Assembly (NCBI GenBank): GCA_022570795.1
Contig: JAKUDP010000001.1
Coordinates: forward strand, 3,100,001-3,164,000
Source: Sphaerulina vaccinii
Taxonomy: Eukaryota > Ascomycota > Dothideomycetes > Mycosphaerellales > Mycosphaerellaceae
Direction: 5' to 3'
DNA: 64,000 bases
The notes beneath the pieces were generated by a model that worked only from the letters and a program-made list of their open reading frames with translations, was not told where the DNA came from and did no database searches. Within the stretch, counting starts at the first letter, position 1; the number at the start of each line of letters is the position of its first letter. The translations under genes and the position numbers were made by a program. Positions 18,292 through 28,291 of this stretch are shown one piece after another.

Positions 18292-19065
18292 GTGAGTTTT
18301 GTTCGTTGTTTGTTGTTGTGTTGGACAGTGTCGAGATGGAACAAAAAGATGATGCTCAAAACCTAACATTGGTGCCTTGGCGCGTCCGTTTGTGAGGAAG
18401 GCACGAACGCGACTCCTCACTTGAGCGCGAATGAACATTGACTGAGTCATGAACTGCTAGAGGTGGTTCGAGGTCATTGCTTCCCTGGAATCACACATCA
18501 GCAAAAAGATGCGCTAACACAAGTTACCATACTGCCAAACCCATCGAGCCAATTCCTACAGCTTGGAGTGAGATGGGCATTGTCGCACTGAGCAGCATAA
18601 ATTACACCAAAAGTGCAAAAGAGTAGTCATGATCGTGTCTTCAGCGGAGTACCATTAGGGAATTGGAACCCATTCGAATCATTAGGTCTCGCAGGAACTT
18701 CACAGCTTGTACCAATTATGTAATTGAATAATTGGGCCATTGTGGAAGTCTTTGGTCATTAACCATTATGATTGTTAGATCTCACAGTAATCCATAACTT
18801 GTCTACCAATTTTGAATAATTGCGCCATTGAGGGTGTTACTGATCATTGATGAGAAAGACGCTGCGATTTCGAAACATGTAGCTTCATACTTGCTCCGGG
18901 TGACCACTCCAGCTCCACGTGCCGACTTCTGTCCACTCTCCATTCGCATGGTTTGAAGTTCAAGCAATACGCCCCTGCTTCGAACAGCATAATGATGCCG
19001 AACAGTGGAGTGACGGCAACGACCATCGTCCTCGATCCTGGGCCCATTCGAAGCCAGCACAAGCC
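18292..19065. other. intergenic region with AT-rich imperfect repeat
   Basis: Upstream of the BTB gene and downstream of the SLATT gene. It includes the duplicated AT-rich segment at 18680-18832. Short minus-strand frames over 18803-19062 look like shadows. No gene supported. Confidence 0.4.
18680..18832. repeat. imperfect tandem duplication, about 90-bp period
   Basis: Two diverged copies, about 18680-18746 and 18773-18832. Each runs through a TTAGRTCTC start, a CTTGT(CT)ACCAATT block, a TGAATAATTG block, and GCCATTG(T/A)GG. The elements are in the same order with small indels, so this is a decayed local duplication. It has no coding potential. Confidence 0.5.
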
Positions 19066-20061
19066 CTACTTCGGTATGGACACCGCTGCTCCCTTTCCAG
19101 TGGTCGATACGCGAATACCTCTAGCCAGCTTGTTGGCAGTGGAATTGAACGTGTCCGGATGACTCGTTCTTGCCTCTTGTAATACTCTCAGATAGTCTTC
19201 GCGCAGCTTTCTGATGTCTCTGTAGTACACCTCGTGATCGGCCGCGACGTCCCAGTATAGCTCTTCCGCTTCAAAGACCACATTCGTCAGATCGTCTCGA
19301 ATCTGCCGCAGACGATTCGGAAGTCCTTGTCCTTTCATGAGTGCAAGAACACCACCAATGACCACAGAGATGGCACCCAGTATGGCAATTGTGACATGAC
19401 TGTCCACAGTGGTAAGACTTCCGAGCACGATGAAGACCGCGCTGAGCAAGAGCTGTAAGGCCAGCAGGACATATGTCGCAACGTCGAAGACACGGTACTT
19501 GGTCTGTATGTAACGGCGGTGGCCTCGTATCGTGCTGTATAGACCACCTTGTACTTCCAATTTCTTGGGCATTTGAAGGCTATGCTGAGGCGGATGCATG
19601 CCAATCAACTCGTAAAAGTGCTCCTTGGTCAGAGGCGTCGTGGAGTCGTCAAGCCTAGCGGCAGCTGGGTCTGGATCTGCTACTCGTGGAGCATGGCGAT
19701 ATATGCTCAGCTTCTGAGAAGCAGGAGTTTCGGGAGGCAGCGTAGCCTGGCGCTTCGTATGCCCATCTTTCGAAGTGGTGTGTCCATTGCTCTGCTCTAG
19801 CTGGGTCTGGAGCACAGGTCGATATCCATCTCTTCTCTGCTGCTGCCGCTCTTGTCGATGCTGTCTCAGACTGCGAGATGATGCAGATGGATGCAGTACT
19901 ACCGCAGATTCCGCTGGGCTCGAGATATCGTCCACCGTCTTATCGCCATAATCATCAATGCCCTTCTCAATATCGATCGGCTCGTTGTGTACACTATTCC
20001 CGTATACACTGCCTCTCCAGCTCTTCAATGATTTAGCCAGATCTCGTGGCAGTTCGTGCAT
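19066..20061 (-). CDS. SLATT-domain (fungal type) two-TM membrane protein
   Basis: About 331 aa from ATG at 20061 (MHELPRDLAKSLKSW). Residues 1-145 are disordered and Gln/Arg/Ser-rich. After a conserved EHFYELIGMHPP motif, residues about 170-300 form a SLATT module. This has a basic amphipathic lead (YIQTKYRVFDVATYVLLALQ), two close hydrophobic helices (about 192-214 and 222-243), a KGQGLPNRLRQIRDDL linker, and a post-TM helix FEAEELYWDVA. SLATT domains in bacteria are predicted pore-forming effectors of nucleotide-signalling defence systems; the fungal subfamily is of unknown function. The frame is open upstream of this ATG (WRWHPFVDPCWTHWKTITL is readable), so one or more 5' exons up to about 20270 are possible. 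Confidence 0.75.
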   Translation of the reverse strand: MHELPRDLAKSLKSWRGSVYGNSVHNEPIDIEKGIDDYGDKTVDDISSPAESAVVLHPSASSRSLRQHRQERQQQRRDGYRPVLQTQLEQSNGHTTSKDGHTKRQATLPPETPASQKLSIYRHAPRVADPDPAAARLDDSTTPLTKEHFYELIGMHPPQHSLQMPKKLEVQGGLYSTIRGHRRYIQTKYRVFDVATYVLLALQLLLSAVFIVLGSLTTVDSHVTIAILGAISVVIGGVLALMKGQGLPNRLRQIRDDLTNVVFEAEELYWDVAADHEVYYRDIRKLREDYLRVLQEARTSHPDTFNSTANKLARGIRVSTTGKGAAVSIPK

Positions 20062-20453
20062 AGTTTCAGGGAACACGGTGGTGAGCGTGATGGTCTTCCA
20101 ATGCGTCCAGCATGGATCGACGAAGGGATGCCAACGCCATATTTGAGATCAGAGCTGATGTCGATCCGTCCGTCAGCAGTGGTGAAGTGCCCGAAGGATT
20201 TAGCCTTCGGTCGTCACGATCTTGACGCCAGCGTTACGATTGGTTGCCTTTCGGCAGCCATGTTGCTGTAGTGACAAAGGACTCAATGGCCTCTCATACG
20301 CTCGTGCATGGAGCTGACAGGCTCATTACTGACGATAGTGTCAGGATGTAGCAGGATGATCGTAGAAGAAGTAGACGTGAGGACGGGATGATGTGGACAC
20401 GACCCACATCCTGGGACAGACTTGGCATGAGAAACACCGCCGAGACGGTCTGA
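20062..20453. other. intergenic, possible 5' exons of the SLATT gene
   Basis: On the minus strand, 20080-20230 reads in two frames with protein-like character (for example KSFGHFTTADGRIDISSDL), but I cannot join them to the SLATT frame with good splice sites. Otherwise nothing is recognised. Confidence 0.3.
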
Positions 20454-21583
20454 TCATACAGTGACTACAATCTTCTTACCACTGACCTTCTTCAATCCCA
20501 ATTCATCAAGCGCAGCCGGTATAGCTGCAAGGCCGCTTCGTACATCGATAGGATGTGGCTTGATGTGGCCGTCACGTAACAACCTTTCGCTCAGCTCAGC
20601 GAAGTCTTTCGAATAGTGGAAATCCTCCATCGATACTGGGTTGATCACGCCAAACTGCTCCCACTCCTCGCCTAGAAAGCTGTAGCCTACGGTGTTGAAG
20701 GATGTCACATCATCTCTGGGACATGTCGCGCGCAAGATGCCAGAGTACTGACCACCCGAGCACAGCACTTGGGCACAGAAAGCGGCAGCTTCTTCAGTTG
20801 AAATGCAGTCTATTGCCATACTCAGTTTGTTCTTGGTGAGTGCTCGGACTTGGTCTGAACTGCGCTGGTCTCGGTAGTCGAAGACACGGTCCGCGCCATA
20901 TGCCTTGCAAAGATCAAAGTTGTGAGGAGATGCTGTCGTAATCACCTGGTAGCCCGAGAGCTTCGCGAATTGAATCACCATGGTGCCCATCATTGAGCTA
21001 CCGCCATATACGAATAGCTGGCCTGGAGACTTCTCAGGCTTCCCGGTAGGCCACGGCAGCTTCAATTTCTGATACTGGACGAAACATGAGTCCGGTACAC
21101 CACAACGAGGAACTCTTGGAACTCACGAGGCAACGTCCCGTAGTGATAATACCGACACCTAGTGCACTAGCTTGTTCAAAAGTCATATCGTCGGGTATGT
21201 GCATCGCCATGTCTGCTTTGACGCAAATGAGCTCGTTGAACGTGCCATTTTCTGGTTCGAGTGGATCGCCTGCTCGTTGTCTGTCGAGCCATCAGCATGC
21301 CTGACTACTCGTTGATCCAGGGCCGTCCTCACGGTCCGCAAACACGATCGCCTTTCTTGAAGTTCCTGTGCACGCCAGGTCCCACTTCTTCAATTATGCC
21401 TGCATAGTCACAGCCAAGAAGGTTTCCTGCTTCTGCCATGTATTCCAGCAAGAGCACATCTGCCGGATTCAATGCCACCGCAATCGTGCGGACCAGTATG
21501 TAGCCATTATCGCGAAGACGTGGCGGCTGGCGTTCGATAAGTGCGGCTGGGCCGCCTTTCTCTTGTGCCACTACAGCTTTCAT
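20454..21583 (-). CDS. MDR-family zinc-less enoyl reductase / alcohol dehydrogenase-like
   Basis: Three exons (21583-21333, 21280-21127, 21074-20454) with GTGAGG/GTGAGT donors, in frame throughout; 341 aa, typical for the trans-acting enoyl reductase (ToxD/LovC-like) branch of the MDR superfamily. Seen: N-terminal GroES-like domain (IAVALNPADVLLLEYMAEAG, then GCDYAGIIEEVGPGV), the catalytic-domain entry MTFEQASALGVGIITTG, and the Rossmann motif YGGSSMMGTMVIQFAKLSG with AYGADRVFDY. The structural-zinc cysteines of classical ADHs are absent. It reduces C=C or C=O with NADPH. No polyketide synthase lies in the window, so a stand-alone detoxifying role is as likely as secondary metabolism. Confidence 0.85.
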
Positions 21584-23266
21584 TCTGAGGTCGCAGTGCT
21601 GTATGTATGTGAGCGATGAGAACAGTGCTTGTGGACGCACTCATGTGTACGTTCTCTGCTGATCGCGGAGACATTCCGGAGACATTTGTGAAGCGAGGGT
21701 AGTTTGGTAAGCGATCACATGCGTTGGTCAATACGAGGGCTGATGAGGAGCCAGACGTTGGTAAGATCCTAGCCGATGACAACCATTGCCGTCTCTTGGT
21801 ATGTAGCCGGGGGCCTTACAGCATTGCAGATAAGGCCTTGAGCCTGATGCCAAAGTTATACATCCAAGTGGCACATATATCACATGTGCTCACTTTTCAG
21901 TCTGCGTTAGCGAGAAGTACGCTACTCATAGTACTATGCCTCTTGTCAGCGTGGAGCGATGATGCCCAAGCCGTTACAGTGTGGCGTTCAGGTATTGTGT
22001 CTTGCTGCGATATGGTGGCTTAAGAGAGAGATGTGCATAGACGGTTCCACCCGGGACATGAAGGTGATGCTGCTTCGACGAAGTGAGGTGAGATGGCGCA
22101 GAGTGGTGTCGTGTGGTCGAAACAGAAGCTCAAGGAGAATTGAGCTTGACGCGAAGGACTCACGAACGCACGAGGCCAGGAAAACAGAAACAGTGGGTCA
22201 GAGTCGTGACTGCCTCGTTTTCGTTTCATCTTCTGCAACCACTTTCTCTTCACGCACGCGACAACATCAGCTCAACGAATGAATCTTCCGCGAGCGGAAT
22301 TTGCACTTGATCAGCAAACAGGTGGGCAGAGGTCCAGAACATGTCGCTATGGTGCTGAGCAAAGCGAACGTTTCATGATGGTTGATCTTGTCAACCACAG
22401 GGTCTGCCACTTGCGTATGCGATCGGCCATGACGCAGCAGTCGCAGCAAACTCGACAGGCTGGTCTCCGCACGAGCAGCGACGTCAAGCTGAGTAAAGAA
22501 GAACCATTGACTTCAAGCTGACAGCATCTATACCACGACCACCTGTCCTGATAGCAATGCGGTCTATATGATGAACATTTATAGCACCATTGATATGGGA
22601 GAACTACTACAGACTCGTGGTAGAACTCGAATCTTCCACCTTCACGGCACTCGGCGCGCAAGTCACAAGAAGTTCGAACTCCTTCCCGCATGAGAAGCGA
22701 GCACACGACTCATGAACATGCATGGCCGATGGCCCTAAAATTCTGGAGGCCGAGCATATCTAGACAACCAGAAGCGACGAGGTTGTTTTTCACAAGCTGG
22801 TCCTCGCAGTTCTTGCAGATGGAAGAACGCAACCAGATGCAGGTACTGACTCAATGGCAGCACACCTCAGCACGGACACCAGCCTACGAAGGAGCTCTTA
22901 TCCTCTTTGAGCAGTGCCCATGAATCGCAGCACCGCTCACGATGCTCGCTATGACGGGTATGATGTTGACTTACATGATCCCTCAGCCGACCGAGTCAGC
23001 GACGCTGCCCTTCGGGGGCTGTTTTGGCTGGTGAGTTTGGACATCGGCTGGCGTGTGTAGGCATCGACTCAAGCTGCGGACTCCACGAGGGCCTTACGAG
23101 TAGTACAGGCATACGATGACGATGGTCACCAGTACGATGATGGAGTCTCATGGATCGCCAACATCTTTAGTATAACACAGCTCTTCCGCAACGTGAGATC
23201 ATAGCTCCTTTATACAACATCCTCTCTTACTCATCAACATCGAGCTTCAATGCCTATACTTCGTGC
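21584..23266. other. gene-poor interval with one possible small gene
   Basis: About 1.7 kb without a supported gene. The best candidate is 22920-23204 (+): ATG NRSTAHDARYDGYDVDLHD up to a strong GTGAGT donor, followed by an open segment (ALRVVQAYDDDGHQYDDG) ending TAG at 23204. The only in-frame acceptor would leave an intron of 30 nt, too short, so it is not called. The remaining frames are short and inconsistent. Confidence 0.35.
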
Positions 23267-25132
23267 ATGAAGACTCTCACATTCAAGAATCAAGCAGTTC
23301 CGCTTAGCATGGGATTTTTCGGAAAGAATTCGAATACATCAGCAATTGGTCGACTCAACAACGGCCACGGATTGAGTGTCATTGAAGAAAAGCAAGAACA
23401 CATCAAGTCAAAGAGCATCATGAGACCAGCAAGTCGATCTACCAGTCGGTCTCGCCCACCAGGTAACACTGGGTTGAACTCCAATGGAATCAGCTTTAAC
23501 AATGATTCGTCAGATGACGGGATCGACACCCGCCGAGACACACAAGTGAAGGTGGTCTCTATCAACAACGGTAGCGGCAATGGTCGCACTGCCTCGTCAT
23601 CTGATGAGTCCGCCAACTCGGGTTGGTCGAACAAGGGCGGCAGCAGCTCAGAGAGCGAGTACAGCACAACAAGCACTGGCTCGTCACTGAGGACCGAAGC
23701 CAAGGGCAACAACCATGCGAGCAGCAATAACAATTCATCCAGCTTTGGCTCTACACCAAGCGGCAACACTTCGAACAATGGCTCGTCGAACAACTCGAGC
23801 AACAACTCGTCATCGAACTCGAACAACAATTCGAGCAACAGCACAAACGACAGTAACTCTTCGAGCACAGGCTCTTCGTCATTCGGATCATCGAACAACA
23901 CTTCGTCTGGCTCTGGTAGTCAGAACAACGGCTCGTCGTTCGGCTCATCAAACAACAATTCATCTTCGAACAGCGGGTCTGGCAACACTGGTTCATCGTT
24001 TGGAAGCAGCAACACATCGTCTGGTGCTGGCCAATCGAACAACAACAGCTCTTCTCTAGGAAGCTCAAACAACAGCTCGTCACAGGGCACCTCGAACAAC
24101 AGTTCATCTCTGGGCACTAGCAACACTGGCTCGTCCTCGACGAACAACACCTCCTCATCCTTTGGTGGCTCGAACAGCTCATCGACACCGAGCGGCAACA
24201 ACAGCTCCGTGGGTAGCTCAGACACCTCATCGTCAATGGGAAGCAGCAACAACAACTCGTCTACTGGATCGTCGGGCAACACATCGTACGGCAACAGCTC
24301 CACTCAAGGCAGCTCGTACATCGACTCGTCGTCAGGCTACAATTCTGGTGGTGAAGCTCAACGATCCAAGTCATACACACGCGACTTCGGAACTGGTACT
24401 GATGATCTGCGCAAGCGATCTGGCACACCAAAGGGCGCCAACCGAAGCAACACTACGGGCAAGTCGAACCTGTCCCACTCCACATCTGCCAACAACAATT
24501 CGTACGGTGGTAACTCCAATAGCCACTCGAGAAACGGAAGCAATGCTGGCGGTTACGGAGGCAACAACCAACAGTACAACCAAAGCGGCTGGAACGGTGA
24601 TGCCAATCAGTATACTGGACGAGATCAAGCGCGTGACTCTGGACATGACTGGAACCGCGATGAGCAGAAGGCTTACGACGAGGGAGCTCGCATTGCTGCC
24701 CGTGAGATGAAGAACATGGACATCAATGATGACTACCCATCTAACAACAATTACAATAACAACAACCGATCAGGAGGTTATGGAAACAACAACAACTCCG
24801 GATTTGGTGGCCGAGGAAACAACAACAACTATGGAGGAGGATACGGAAACAACAACTCCTCCCACGGACACAATGATCGAGGCTATGGGTACAACAACAA
24901 CGATCGAGGATACAGCAATGACCGAGGCAATGGAGGTTGGAACAATGACAACAACTACAACTCCCGCAACGACTCTCGAAACAGGCGAGACAGCCCTCCT
25001 CAGAACAACAACTCACGCTTCAACACCGACCGCAAGATGGATGTCGCCTACGAAGCTGGATACGAGGACGCCATGAGGAAGGTCAAGGCCGACATGATGC
25101 GACAGTTCGGAAGGGACTGGGACCGCAACTAG
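23267..25132 (+). CDS. Asn/Ser/Gly-rich prion-like protein
   Basis: An uninterrupted 621-codon frame from the first ATG; a second in-frame ATG at 23309 (MGFFGKNSNTSAIGRL) may be the real start. Residues about 145-365 are almost only Ser, Asn, Gly and Thr in SSSFGSSNN/NNSSS-type runs. A second region (about 490-590) has GYGNNNN/GGYGNNN repeats with Tyr, Arg and Asp. This is the composition of yeast-type prion or phase-separating proteins. Two short conserved-looking helices, DEQKAYDEGARIAAREMKNM and VAYEAGYEDAMRKVKADMM, lie between and after the repeats, both with an AY(D/E)xG motif. No signal peptide or membrane segment. Family unknown. Confidence 0.7.
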   Translation: MKTLTFKNQAVPLSMGFFGKNSNTSAIGRLNNGHGLSVIEEKQEHIKSKSIMRPASRSTSRSRPPGNTGLNSNGISFNNDSSDDGIDTRRDTQVKVVSINNGSGNGRTASSSDESANSGWSNKGGSSSESEYSTTSTGSSLRTEAKGNNHASSNNNSSSFGSTPSGNTSNNGSSNNSSNNSSSNSNNNSSNSTNDSNSSSTGSSSFGSSNNTSSGSGSQNNGSSFGSSNNNSSSNSGSGNTGSSFGSSNTSSGAGQSNNNSSSLGSSNNSSSQGTSNNSSSLGTSNTGSSSTNNTSSSFGGSNSSSTPSGNNSSVGSSDTSSSMGSSNNNSSTGSSGNTSYGNSSTQGSSYIDSSSGYNSGGEAQRSKSYTRDFGTGTDDLRKRSGTPKGANRSNTTGKSNLSHSTSANNNSYGGNSNSHSRNGSNAGGYGGNNQQYNQSGWNGDANQYTGRDQARDSGHDWNRDEQKAYDEGARIAAREMKNMDINDDYPSNNNYNNNNRSGGYGNNNNSGFGGRGNNNNYGGGYGNNNSSHGHNDRGYGYNNNDRGYSNDRGNGGWNNDNNYNSRNDSRNRRDSPPQNNNSRFNTDRKMDVAYEAGYEDAMRKVKADMMRQFGRDWDRN

Positions 25133-25554
25133 TTGACAGTCTCCTCACATCATCGTCGCCTTGTTGTTGAAGCATTTCTGCGGGCAGGGCATAACGGGAC
25201 CAAGAATGTTATGAAAGAAAGCTGAGCTGGTCTTTGGCTTGTACTCGTATATACCCAACCATGTACATTAGTCTCCTTTGTAGATATGTCTGAGCGATGG
25301 TGCTCTGGGCAGGAGTAATGGCAATTTCATATGTCGAAAAGCATTTGACTTGACAATCATCTTCCATAATCACTCGTCTCACACCACACATTTAGCAACT
25401 GACGCGAGTCACAACCAGAATGATATTCGTGAGGGACCTGGTCTACAAGGACTTATTGCTTCCTAGCTAAACGACTAACGCCAGACGCCTTGCTACGCTA
25501 CATACGCTTCATCACAACTTTAACAACGCTCGTCATACTCAAGTAAATGGCTGG
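25133..25554. other. convergent 3' intergenic region
   Basis: Between the stops of the Asn/Ser-rich gene (+) and the single-TM protein gene (-). Nothing recognised. Confidence 0.4.
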
Positions 25555-27339
25555 TTAGACCTTGCTTTGTTCCATAACAGCGAACATATGCACCACCGAG
25601 GCCTGATTGCGACACTGCTCCATGTCCACATCTGGCTCTTCGACAATTGCTCCATTCGGTGGGAGCTCAAGTGAGTCGTTCTTCGCTACAACCTCAAACT
25701 CCTGTTCGACTACACTTGCAGCACCACTCGGGCTTGGAGCAGCGAACACTTCAGCTACTGGAGCTGGAGACTCGGGAAGTGCTTCGATCGAGCTGGACTG
25801 GACCTCTTGCAACACAGAAGATTCTGCTTGAATGTTCTCGCACACAGGTGGCAGCGCAAGATTTGTACCAGGTCCTAGAGAGGCTCGCAAGCTGACGAAA
25901 AGAGTAAGGATAGCTAGACCAAAGATGATGACATTGCGCTTATCCTGGGCTAAGAGGAATATATAGTTCTTGAGTAGAAGCGGTAGTGGGATGTCCTTTG
26001 GCCGATATACTTGTGGTAGGTCGTTGGCTTTCCTCGTGGGCGGTTCCTGAACCAACGAGATGTCATTCGATGGGATATTGTCGTCTTGTTGTTCGTTCCT
26101 GCCTTTTGACGCTTCCCAGGCTCTTGCCTCTTCCTGTCGAAACATTTCTTCAGCTTCCGTCATCCTTCGCGCCTCTTCTTCTTGTCTCGAATGCTCATCA
26201 GCTGCTTCTTTTAGCGCTCTTCCATCCAATACCTTGCGATGTTCCTCATCTACCCACGGCAGAATCTCGACATCGACGCTTTCCATGTCGGCCCACGCGG
26301 CAGTCCAGGCTGAAGCTCTCATCAGTCCATTCGCTGCGAACACTTTGATGCTCCACTTTCTACCGCCAGCCCTGATGGCGCTGTTGACAGTCTTCAGCTC
26401 GTGGTGGCATGTCGCGCAGGAGTCACCATAATCAAGACCTTCTACACTGGACCCAACACCAGAGTCTGCGGAAGAGGAAGAGCTCGTAGAGTCTCTGGCA
26501 CGAAAATGTCCACATCTGGTCACACGTTCCTTCTTCAGCTCAAGTGCTTCGAGCAGTCTCTCCTCCAGCAGTTCGTACTCATCTTTGGGATGTGGTATCA
26601 AAATTCCGCGCTGGTGAATGGTCGAAGATATCTTTGATTGGAGTAGCTGCAGGCTCTCAAGCGTATCTGCTGGCAGCAACTCTTCCATACTCTGTCTGCT
26701 CCAGTGCAGCTCGACCGGTAGGAGTGTCAGGTGGAGCAATACAAGCGGGTAGTCTTTCTTGTCCTCTCCAGGCTCCTCTTCTGCCCACTTATGGCGTCTC
26801 GGGCTGCCCTTGACACTCGATCTCGCTGATCTGGAAGTGCGCGATCGAGGCGGCGAAAGTACAGACCGCCTCAAGCTTCGCTCGGATGGAGCTGGCGAGG
26901 ACATTTGCAATCTCCTCACCGACTCAGGTCTGCGAAAGGACGGGCGAATCATCGGCGGTGTATATGGCTTGTGCATCACTCCTCGCTCATAGTCGGTCTC
27001 GAAGCCAGACTCGGGCAGCGAGGAGACTGAAGCAGAGGTGACTACCGATTCGCGGCGTTCGTCGTCTGCATCGTCCAGATCGTGGTCCACCTCGTGCAGC
27101 AGCGTCGTGTCCGCGTCCTCATCCTCTTCGCCCTCTTGCGACTGCCCTCCTTCCAACTGACTACCATCTCTCTTCTGCTGGCTGTATGCGCTGTCCGTCC
27201 TTAACAAAGTCGCTCGCGGCTCTCCTGGCAAAGAATGTGGTAGATCTATTTCTGGCTCTGGAATGTGCTCCATCTCGCCGCTCGTTGGCACCTCATCCTC
27301 ATAGATCTCGAACTGATGCGACTTGCTTGGTTTAGCCAT
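25555..27339 (-). CDS. fungal conserved single-TM protein (pathway-specific nitrogen regulator-like annotation)
   Basis: An intronless 594-aa frame from MAKPSKSHQFEIYEDE. The long N-terminal region is disordered and acidic/Ser-rich (1-195). A conserved core begins DYPLVLLHLTLLPVELHWSR and includes ELLEERLLEALELKKERVTR, CATCHHELKTV and RKWSIKVFAANGLMRASAW. A Glu/Arg/Ala coiled coil follows (about 385-430). One hydrophobic helix, NVIIFGLAILTLFVSLRASLG, lies near residue 480 with an acidic, Ala/Pro-rich tail. Proteins with this core in Pezizomycotina are often labelled 'pathway-specific nitrogen regulator', but the sequence shows no DNA-binding domain. A membrane-anchored scaffold at ER or nuclear envelope is an equally fair guess. 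Confidence 0.65.
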   Translation of the reverse strand: MAKPSKSHQFEIYEDEVPTSGEMEHIPEPEIDLPHSLPGEPRATLLRTDSAYSQQKRDGSQLEGGQSQEGEEDEDADTTLLHEVDHDLDDADDERRESVVTSASVSSLPESGFETDYERGVMHKPYTPPMIRPSFRRPESVRRLQMSSPAPSERSLRRSVLSPPRSRTSRSARSSVKGSPRRHKWAEEEPGEDKKDYPLVLLHLTLLPVELHWSRQSMEELLPADTLESLQLLQSKISSTIHQRGILIPHPKDEYELLEERLLEALELKKERVTRCGHFRARDSTSSSSSADSGVGSSVEGLDYGDSCATCHHELKTVNSAIRAGGRKWSIKVFAANGLMRASAWTAAWADMESVDVEILPWVDEEHRKVLDGRALKEAADEHSRQEEEARRMTEAEEMFRQEEARAWEASKGRNEQQDDNIPSNDISLVQEPPTRKANDLPQVYRPKDIPLPLLLKNYIFLLAQDKRNVIIFGLAILTLFVSLRASLGPGTNLALPPVCENIQAESSVLQEVQSSSIEALPESPAPVAEVFAAPSPSGAASVVEQEFEVVAKNDSLELPPNGAIVEEPDVDMEQCRNQASVVHMFAVMEQSKV

Positions 27340-27729
27340 CGACGGTCAGCCGTTCTCATCTGCCTGGACCAGAAGAGTGAGGATCTTGGTTCAGCAACGT
27401 CGATGCCTGCCACGGTCTGTTGACGATCTCGATAAGATTGTTTCTATGGCAACCATCAGACCACGACCAACTTCTAGGCTGAGCAGACTCCATCCTCAAC
27501 AACCACAACCGTCTCCTCAGACTCGGGGCTTGTGGGAGCATCATATCTCGAGCCAGAAGCAGAACATCACACAGAGATACTCCAGGTACATATCGGCGCC
27601 CATGATCTCACCTTCTCTGGCCTCGACCCCAGTACAAGGCCTTTCACAATCTCACTAGGTATATGATATCTTGTGGTAGCAGCTGCGGCACAGCACCAAG
27701 GGTCGAGACTGATGATTGGACTCCGCAAG
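27340..27729. other. interval upstream of the single-TM protein gene
   Basis: Contains the promoter of the minus-strand gene starting at 27339. A plus-strand frame from ATG 27448 (MATIRPRPTSRLSRLHPQQP) and a minus-strand frame (KSPVKLSNDLRSPIIS) are both partly protein-like, but neither resolves into a gene with good splice sites. Confidence 0.3.
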
Positions 27730-28163
27730 TCATTCGACAGCTTGACAGGGCTCTTGTACATGTTCATCGTGACATGAGGCATTTCCTGCCTGTCCCGATA
27801 TCTGTACACTGGATAACTCGTCAGAGCCGCCCACGATTTCGAGCCTGAACGGTCCCAACGCACTATGCAGCGCCTTGTAATGAGTCACGCCATGCTGTCC
27901 AATTAGTATCATCAGAATAGTTCTGGATATCAGAATCGTTGCACATCCCAGAAGAATGAAGATATGGTTGTGAGGGCCAGTGAGGCTAGTGATCTTTTCA
28001 AGGTCCACACCGGTCCCAGCGACTGTTTCAGGGAAGGTCTATCATCGAGAGGACACGGAAAATGTACACTGAGCTCACCTGATGTGCTTCTTGTGGGCAT
28101 TGCATGATACCTGTCGAACATAACATATTGCTTGCCATTGGTTGTCTGAAGTGATGGAGACAT
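27730..28163 (-). CDS. small single-TM protein, two exons
   Basis: Exon 1 28163-28079 (MSPSLQTTNGKQYVMFDRYH) and exon 2 28022-27730 join across a 56-nt GTGAGC...ACAG intron, giving about 125 aa. Exon 2 carries one strong hydrophobic segment (HIFILLGCATILISRTILMI). No signal peptide and no family. Additional downstream exons are possible because another minus-strand frame at 27567-27800 looks partly coding. Confidence is limited by small size. Confidence 0.35.
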
Positions 28164-28291
28164 GTAAGCAGTCTGGAGAGAGTGCCTATAAGATGTCCAG
28201 CTTCCGACTTGATGCAGGAGAAAATTCTCTTGCTTGTCCTCTGCTTCGTCTTTCTTCGTCGACCAAGCAGTTCATTACGAATTCTGTCGAC

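Noticed and set aside
20454..21583. Secondary-metabolite cluster around the enoyl reductase
   Set aside because: No PKS, NRPS, terpene synthase or cluster regulator is found within the window.
23290..24303. Long Leu/Asp/Glu-rich minus-strand frames
   Set aside because: Shadows created by Ser/Asn codon repeats of the plus-strand prion-like gene.
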